The position numbers were made by a program, and so were the translations under genes. Shown piece after piece: positions 52,101-61,100 of a DNA stretch of 64,000 nt. This DNA is from Eopsaltria australis (Eukaryota; Chordata; Aves; Passeriformes; Petroicidae), in contig JAVTVJ010000011.1 of assembly GCA_034509425.1 (NCBI GenBank), positions 7,950,001-8,014,000 on the forward strand. Reading direction: 5' to 3'. Within the stretch, counting starts at the first letter, position 1. Every line of letters begins with the position of its first letter. Below the pieces are notes generated by a model. The model saw only the letters and a program-made list of their open reading frames with translations. It had not been told where the DNA came from and searched no databases.

Positions 52101-55100
52101 TGGGCAATCTCCTGCTTAATTTGTTTGAATGCTTGTTGTTGCTCAGGACCCCACTGGAAATCATTTTTTTTTCGTGTCACGAGGTAAAGAGGGCTTACAA
52201 TTGTGCTGTATTCTGGGATATGCATTCTCTAAAACCTGACAGCTCCTAGAAAAGCCTGGGTTTCCTTCTTGTTCGTAGGTGGGGACATAGCAGTGATCTT
52301 GTTGACTACTTTTGTTGGGATCTGGCGACGTCCATCTTGCCACTTGACTCCTAAGAACTGGATTTCTTGAGCGGGTCTCTTAACCTTACTTTGCTTGATG
52401 GCAAAACCAGCTCTTAGGAGAATCTGGATGATCTTCTTTCCTTTCTCAAAGACTTCTTCTGCTGTGTTCCCCCATACGATAATGTCGTCGATGTACTGCA
52501 GATGTTCTGGAGCCTCACCCTTTTCCAGTGCAGCCTGGATCAGTCCATGGCAGACGGTGGGGCTGTGCTTCCACCCCTGGGGGAGTCTGTTCCAGGTGTA
52601 CTGCACTCCTCTCCAGGTGAAAGCAAACTGAGGCCTGCACTCTGCTGCCAGAGGGATGGAGAAAAAGGCATTGGCAATATCGATGGTCGCGTACCACTTT
52701 GCTGCCTTGGATTCCAGTTCATACTGAAGTTCCAACATGTCTGGCACAGCAGCACTCAGTGGTGGTGTGACCTCATTCAGGCCACGATAATCTACTGTCA
52801 GTCTCCATTCTCCACTGGACTTACGCACTGGCCATATAGGGCTGTTAAAGGGTGAATGAGCTTTGTTGACCACCCCTTGGCTCTCCACTTTACAAATCAT
52901 CTCGTGGATAGGAACCACAGAGTCTCTGTCTGTGCGGTACTGCCGTCAGTGCACTGTCGCCGTGGCAATTGGTACCTGCTGTTCTTCAACTTCTAGCAGT
53001 CCCACAGCAGAGGGGTCATCTGAGAGACCAGGCAAGGTATTTAGCTGTTGGATGTCTTCTGTTTCTACTGCGGCTATCCCGAAAGCCCAACGATGTCCTT
53101 TTGGGTCTTTGAAATACCCATTTCTAAGATAGTCTATGCCCAGGATGCATGGGGCCTCTGGGCCGGTCACGATGGGGTGTTTCTGCCACTCATTCCCAGT
53201 TAAACTCACTTCAGCTTCCAATACAGTCAGCTGCTGGGATCCTCCTGTCACCCCAGAAATAGAAATAGATTCTGTTCCCACGTACCTTGATGGCATCAGG
53301 GTACATTGAGTGCCGGTGTCAACCAAAGCCGTGTATCTTTGTGGGTCAGATGTGCCAAGCCATCGGATCCACACAGTCCAATAGATCCGGTTGTCCCTTT
53401 CCTCTACCTGGCTAGAGGCAGGGCCCCTCTATTCCTGATCGCGGTACACGTTGCTCTCTTCCTGTAAATATGTTCTTGAGGTTCCTTCAAGAGGATCGGT
53501 CATATCATCATTCCTATACTGTTCTGAGTTCTGTCCACAAGAGACCGGAGCAGCGTTGACTCTAGGTGGGCTCCTTGTGATAGGTGTTCCTCTTTTCAGT
53601 TCACGTACTCGGGCTGCTAAGGAAGAGGTGGGTTTTCTGTCCCACTTTCTCATGTCTTCTCCATGCTCCTGAAGGAAAAACCAGAGGTTACCTCGTGGAG
53701 TGTATCTTCTCTCTCTGGCTGGAGAATGTTGGCTCTTAATAGCAGAGACCATTGTTGGTTCTGGTGAGATGTGGTGAATTTCTTGCTTCAGCTCCTTTCT
53801 GAGTTTCTCTTCTAAGTTCCGGACGTGCTCAGCCAGCTGTGTTTCCACAGATGAGACATGGGTGCGAAATGGGGCAGTGACAGTGTCCTCATAAATTCTT
53901 AGTTTGTTGACCAGTACTCCCACCTTGTCCGCTCCTTCCCTCCATTGCAGTGTTGCTAGGTAACGGGAGTATATCTCTGGTCCAAGCCGTGCGAATCTCA
54001 GCCACATCTGTGACGTGCACTGGACATCATCTGGGTTCTTAGGGAATCTCTCATCTTCTGAGAAAATGATCTCCAGCACGGCCAATTCTCTCAGGCATCG
54101 GATACCTTGTTCCATTGTGCTCCATTTTCCTTGGTGCACCTGGAGGTCTTCTTTACAAAGGTATCTGTCCCTTACACTTGCCAGCAGTCGCCGCCAGAGG
54201 CTGAGAGTTTCTTGGGTTTTCCTGATCCCCTGGTCAATGACCACATCTTGGGTCAGGGATCCAAGTTGTCTGGCCTCACTTCCATCTAGCGTGGTGTCAT
54301 TGGCTGCAGTGTCCCAGATGCGAAGCAGCCAGGTCAGGATGGATTCATTTGTCTGGCAGGTGAACTCCCTCCGTAGGTCATACAACTCACTCAGGGATAA
54401 AGAGCGAGTGATGATCTCTGGCTCTTGTCTCTTCTGCTTGGTGCAAAGGTCCAGCCTCCTCCTCATCGGTCGCTGTGCGGGCTGATTTGCGCCTGGTTTT
54501 CTTTTTCTGAAGGGGGGCAACTGCTACTGGCTTAGGCTGTTCTGGCTTGGTGATGGCTTGTGTGGAGACTCTGTTGTTTCTTTCGGTCTCTTTTTCCTCT
54601 ATGACAGTTTGTTTAGATACGGTGCCTGTTGTTCTGCTGCTTTTCTTGTCCTCATCCTGAGGATACTGTGCAGCATCGAGCATTGTTCTGACTCTAAGCA
54701 TGGTGTACACAGTGCAGGTCATAGAGAGAAAAGAAAACAGAACTGACAGCAAGATTATACCATCTTTGACATCCAAAGGGAACTCCATATTTTCAAAAAC
54801 TGTTGTGTCAGGTCTGAAAGGCTGAAAGAAACCACTCTCTACTCTTTCCCCTAGGGGCTGGGTGTGATTGTTGAGGAGGCCCTAGATGTAACAGCCCACA
54901 CTAGGACAAGCAAACAAAATTGAGTATATATTCCGAATGGTGTTCATTGCCTCGGAGGTTATCATGCAATAGACATAGTAAACTAATAAAGCAATTTTTA
55001 TACGATACCCCGGCCTACACAGGAACATTACTACAGGCAGGTAATTCTCTGTCTGCGGAAATATATACAGAGCAAGGTACAGGACACAGGTAAGTATGTT

Positions 55101-58100
55101 GAGTATCATGGTGAATAGGTGGCTTCTAGAACACAAAATTGTAATTCTGACTTTCCTCGGGGCCTGGCCCCACATTGGGCGCCAAAAAATGTGGTAGTTT
55201 GAAAAACAAATCAGTGAGAGGCTCAAAGTCAGAACTACAATTTAATAGGAAAAAATGTAGTAATACAAAAAAAAAAAGAGAAACCACCGACAGAGTCAGA
55301 ATACAACCTGACACCCTGTCGGTCAGGGTGTTAGTAGTAGTCCACTTAGAAGGTGGTTGCAGTCCTCTGGGAGTGATAGATGCGCTTCTGTTGAAGCAAT
55401 GATCCTGTGAAAGGTGTAGTTCTCCTCTGAAAGTCCAGTGGTGGTGTAGAAGGGTCTGGTCTTCCTCAGGGAATACCGTGGAAAAAGCTGCCTATGGTGC
55501 TTCAGATCTGAGTTTATATGCAGATCGGGATACATTGGCTCCTCCCCTTGGGCCAGACATCTCACAATGGGATGATGAGTCACTATCTGCACTATGTTTG
55601 GGGTGAGTGAAATGCTCATCTGGCCCTAACGACTGGCCCATTAGCACACCATTCTGCAGCCATCAGGAACACTGCCATGCCCAGCCCCCAACATCCTATG
55701 AAGATGGTGATAGAATACATACCATTGTAACTTAAGACAATAATGCTCAGAAGTGAGCAGCACAGTTCACTGTACTTACAGGATGTTGGGATACCACCTA
55801 CTACAGCATTATACTGAGAAGATGATGTTCGATAATTAGTATATACACGGTCTGTTGATCTTGTACGCGGTTTTAGCATCTTTTCTGAGCTTCCTGGTTC
55901 TTTTAACTCGAGATCTTCCTGTTCTGGCAGTGTTTCATCATCTTTCTTTATGTCTTTGGGAAGATAGGCGTCAAAGTTTTTCCCTAGATACAAAATTATG
56001 GTACAGCGAAGATATATTATCAACACATAGACTAAGAGGCAAAAAACTTCGCTTGAAGAACTATAAAGGAGGTAACATAATTTATCTGCATTTCTGATAA
56101 TGTTTCTAGGAGATGTTTTACTTTCTGCTCATCTGTATTATTAAGGAAACTTTGCAGTGACAATCTCAGCATGCAACACAGAACTCCAGGATTCTGAAAC
56201 ACATCTGTACCTGAGGCCCTGCTGGCAGTTAAATCACTCTCTAAATCCTACTCTTCTAATGGAGCACCTAGTTTACAATAGCAATGTCCTTCTGACAGCT
56301 AATCTAAGAACAAGGTCATCCCCACAATTTACCACTATTAAGGTATCTACCTTTTTTGATTATTTTTTCTTCAAACTCTTTAACACCCATTTTATCTTTC
56401 CAGTTCAGAAAGTTCGCAAAGTCCTGGTAATTAATCAGACCATCCTTATTCAGATCACAACAGTCAAATAAAGAATACAGGAGCTCATCATCCAGATTCA
56501 CATTCAGCTGAAAAAAAATCTTTCGTAGGTCGTCCTTGTGTATGATTCCATTGCCATTCTATTATAAAGAAAATAAAGCATTTGTTACATTCTATGATTC
56601 TCTAACAGCCATCATAAAGTAACTTCACCAAAAGAAACACATACACGTGTTTATACAGATAGATATATAGATATATATACAAATAGCACCAGACACACCA
56701 TTTCAAGAAAAGTAACATTGCTGAGTACAAAAATAAACCCTAAGTATTTTTGAAATTAGAAATCTGAATACGAAAGTATCAAAAAGTAATTTTCAACTTA
56801 AATTATACAGTGATTTGAGAGTAAAGGTGTGACAGGCTATTGTAATAAGATAACAATCTAATCATAAATGTTGAGGAGAAGCCAAGATGTCCTTGCAAGT
56901 AAGACATCAATCATTCTCTATACATTACAATTAATATTACACATGAAATGTCAATTATAATTTCCAGAGAGAAAAGAAAGAAAATATCTGAAATTCTGAT
57001 GTTTGGTGACTCAGTTAAAAAGTACAGCTCAGAAGAAAATATGAACCTAATCCCTTCCACTGTTTTCCCTTTATGAAGAAATGCCAGATTTTGAAGTCCA
57101 AAAATGGCTAAGATTGCTCCTGCTTGTGTTCCCTTGCTCCCTCCAACCTGGATATTCCAAATAATACTATGAAAAGCTTCAAACACTATTGTGTCTAAAT
57201 CCATAGCATATCACAATAGATGAAACACACAATAACTGAAGTTATCTTCACAGTTAAAGTCTTCATCCATATTTACCTTGCTATGCTTATGTTTCTTTAT
57301 GTCTGTATTTCTACAGCACAGGAGCACTAACGTCACTCACTCCTTTACATTTATACCCTTTCTGAGCACTAACCTTATCAAAATGTCTTAATGCTTCCAG
57401 TAACACATCAAAATTCTCATAGTTAGCTTTCTTCAAACTTTGCCGAACTGCAATCAAGATAACTCTTTCTCTGTCCTTCCCACGGAGGAACTCACACGGA
57501 ACCCGAACATGAAGAAGACCATTAACATCTATGAAAATGAATAATTCCTCAATTAGTTGTGCATATAAGTACACAGACATTTATTTAAAAAACCCCAAAA
57601 CTTGCATTCTTAAGGAAAAGGAGAATTTCACTTTCAAGATGCTGATTTTCAGCACTGCTGAACAGCTGATACAGCCATTTCATTACAAGATCAAATGGCC
57701 CATATCATTATTTCTCTACTCACACACAGTTAATATCAAAAATTTTGGAACATTTTAATGTAGCTTCACATATCTATCCACTGCTTCCAAAACCTTCTGA
57801 AAGAAGCAGTTGTTGCTCAATGTCCAGATAACTGAGCAAAAAAGAACATATATTATTAATCTACCACTTCCAGTCTGTCATGTTCTAGACACTTATGAGA
57901 GTTAATTTAATATTTTGGATAATTATATATCATTGGTTTCTAGAAAGACAATGCACTATTTTTGGTACTGTTCCCATTTTCTATGTATCCTAACTTGATT
58001 ACTGCTTTTAAACACTTTAGCACACTGAGCTACAATCTTCATCCAAATCCCCAAGATGCCAATGTCACTTTCTATAGTGCAAGAAGTTCATTCAGAGTTC

Positions 58101-61100
58101 AGTAACAAACATGAACAGCTCACCTAATCCCCCTAACAGCAGTGTACAAGCATCATTTTCTACTTGTTAATTACAAATTCTTTTGTTCAGTTCCTTCTGT
58201 TCTTCCTTACAGCATGAACTTTATTACACTACATAGTAAAATGTGTAAAAGCTTATGCAGTCTTTGAATAAGCTTTCTCTGGCCCAGATTAACTGGACAC
58301 CTTTGAGCCACTTGATTTTTTTTTGCTTCCTAATTACTGACTGTATTCTCTATTTATTAAACATAATGTTAAAATATCATCAATCCTAACATTGACTATT
58401 TGACTACCTTTCAAAATTTTGTCATAATAAAAATCAATAGGTTTTTTTATTTTTACTTTGCTTTCTGTCTCCTTGCAACCTCCAAAAACCTACTATTCCT
58501 ATTTATCGCTTGTTACTTTTACTATTTTTGAGAAGTTCTTGAGAAATCACTGAGAGGGAAGACGCATAATTGATTTAAATAGCCATTTTAATTTGTCACT
58601 TTGATGCCAATAAGGGTTTTCTGACATTTCCCATTTTGTTACATTCAGATACAAAGGCTTTAAAGAAGAAAAAAAATTACCAGCATGACGATCCCAAACC
58701 TAAAGCTTCTTTATTTCTGTCATTTACTTTTTTCCCACTAGCAACTTCAAATCCTCTCAAATTTTCACTCCAAAAATTTACTGTTGATAAATTTTTGTAC
58801 CTTGCCTCTTAAAATTTTAGGAAAACTATATCTACAACCAACAGTAATTACTTCAGCAGAGTTACAGCAGCAAGATAAGATTTTATTCTGCTGTTAAACT
58901 TACCATATTCATCTGGAGGGATCATCAATCCAAATGTATGGTCTGGGGGAACATTCATAGTTTCTGCTATACTGTCAATAAGGACATTTTTTGTTAATTG
59001 TCAAACAGTTTATTAATAGCCAAAATAAAACCTCAGCTACTATTAAAAAAAAAGTCATAATATAATAGGGGTGATAATCATAGTTCACCTGAAATTTTTT
59101 TATTACGACTTGGTTTCAACATTACCATTCCAGAAAAGCATCCCTTTACAAAGGTGATTACAACCTTTGCTGTTTGTAAGGTAACATAGCCAAATGTAAA
59201 TATTAACTTTTTGAACATTTATGCTCATTAAGAGGAAGAGCATTCTATGCCATTTTTTCTTAAGAAAATTACATAAATGTGAGAAAAAAGTCTCTGCAGT
59301 CAAATAATAGGAATATTTAGACAAAAACTCCAACTGCAATGCCTTAAATAAACTACTTTTGGGTAAAGTGGAAGAACTGAATCACATCTCTGCTTTTTCA
59401 CACCTAGTTTTGTGTCTACCAAAACCAGAAATCAGGCCCATATCCATGTGGAAAACTTGGTTCAGTTTTATTTACTAGAAATTGAATATTCTATTTATGA
59501 CATTAAAGAACTGTTCCCTTTTTTAATTTGAAAAAGATGCAATGCTCCTTTTATTTTCATTAATTAAATAATTAAAACTGTTATCTGAATCAAAAATCCC
59601 CATCAGAATTGAAAAGCTAATCAGTGCTTTGTTCTAAAGCACAAAACAAACAAACAAAAACCCACACACCGAAATGGAAACGCTGTAACCTAAAAACTGC
59701 TATGTAAATTTTTCTTTTATCATTTTCATATCACACACAGGATGTGGATAGCACAAAATTCATGAAATAAGATTAGGTTAGCCAGTATCTGTCTTATAAA
59801 ATTAGTGCTGGGTTTCAGCCTGCACTGCAACTCATCCCTGACTGATCACACTGCTTCATGTTGCAATCTCACAGTAAGTTGGGACACAGTGAAGGAGAGA
59901 GAAGAAATAGACTCATATTTGTGTCCACTCCTCACATGTACTTACGAGAACACTTCTTCAGATCAACCTAAGCCTGGGATCTTGAGTTTAAAATCAACTT
60001 TTGCTACCAAAGTCAAGGATGGTGTTTGTGAGCCTTCGGACACATTTTTTCAGAAATCTAGAGCATTGGCAAAGACAGCCTTTGGACACACTCAGGAGCC
60101 CTAGATCTGCAGCACATCTGGATCGTAACCCCACTGTACCATACGACTTCTATGCTGCTTCTTAAGCGCTGTTCTGTAGAGTTACAAAACTGTCCCAGAT
60201 TGCTTCATAAACCTCAGTTATTCTAACCGAGATTGGTAAGTGCTGCTAGGTAATAACACAATTTAGTTCCATGTCCTTTTCCAAGGAAGTAAAAAGGCGA
60301 GATTAAAAATGATGTAAAGAAGAAGACCAAAAGTAGTGTCAGAGTAAGCAAAATGGTCAAGTCCCAAAACATTAGGTGAGATGTTTCAGTCCTTTCAAAC
60401 CTTCATAACTGCAAAATACAGAAGGAAAAAATCTCTTAAAGAATGCTTGTAATTTTCTTAATATAAATTTGATCAATTCAGTTACAGACCACTCAAACAG
60501 TGGTCTAACTTCACTCCATGGACACAGCACAGCCCTTGCTAGTAACTTGTGTACTGATGCCTGAAGGAGTTTTTCTGCTTTTTCTCTGAATATTTCTTGC
60601 ACTGTTCCCTACATTCACAAGTATTAGCATGCATACTTGTGATGCTTTAGGTGATAGTTTAGCCTGGTTTCATGGTGTTTAGTAGACCGGTAGACTAAAC
60701 ATCCCTGAAGCCACGTAGAGTTAGAGACCAAACACCCTGTTTTCGTGAGCCCTCAAGGTCTCCTAGCAGGACAGATTTTGTAAAGTAGAAGTTAGCCCAC
60801 CCAGGCCCCTTATTGGGCCCTCCTGGTAGATATGCTAATGTGTAGAGTCTTTAATTGTATACTCGACTTGGGGGACGGGGCTTTTGCGGAGTGTTCTACC
60901 TGGACGGCAGAAGCCATGGAACGGGATCCTATTAAAATACCGAGGTAAACAACCCCCAACCCTCTAACTGTGTCTGAGCCTTTATTTCCTAAGACCAGAA
61001 AAAGGCATCAGTACTTATCAGCATAATTAGGGCAACTAGAAGGTCCTTTTCTGTTAAATGAATACTGTGCTGGAAGCATTGAGCACACAGTTATATTTTT

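Larger units (their letters stand above)
49608..55739 (-). mobile_element. Complete ERV-L-like provirus, sense strand minus, TSD ATAAT
   Basis: 6,132 bp from LTR to LTR, flanked by ATAAT (49,603-49,607 and 55,740-55,744). Order on the minus strand: 5' LTR, Lys-type primer binding site, long leader, gag, protease, RT, RNase H, integrase, polypurine-like tract, 3' LTR. There is no env frame: only about 150 bp separates the pol end from the 3' LTR. The absent env, 5-bp TSD and same-frame gag-pol fit an ERV-L/class III-like element, though the Lys primer site is not the Leu site for which mammalian ERV-L is named. LTRs differ at four sites plus one A-run indel in 549 bp (about 0.7%), so the insertion is recent. 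Multiple stops in pol and frame breaks in gag and integrase show it cannot replicate alone. Confidence 0.9.
49149..55779 (-). other. EFHB: EFHB intron carrying the provirus
   Basis: 6.63 kb intron, of which 6,132 bp is provirus plus 5 bp target duplication; the pre-insertion intron was about 494 bp. The provirus lies 35 bp inside the intron from the upstream exon's donor (GTAAGT at 55,774-55,779) once the 5-bp TSD is excluded, and about 455 bp from the downstream acceptor. Confidence 0.9.

Noticed and set aside
54387..54520. Programmed -1 frameshift between the two gag-region frames
   Set aside because: The frame relation is +1 (or -2), no slippery heptamer was evident, and the upstream frame would be the minor N-terminal part. 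An indel is the simpler reading.
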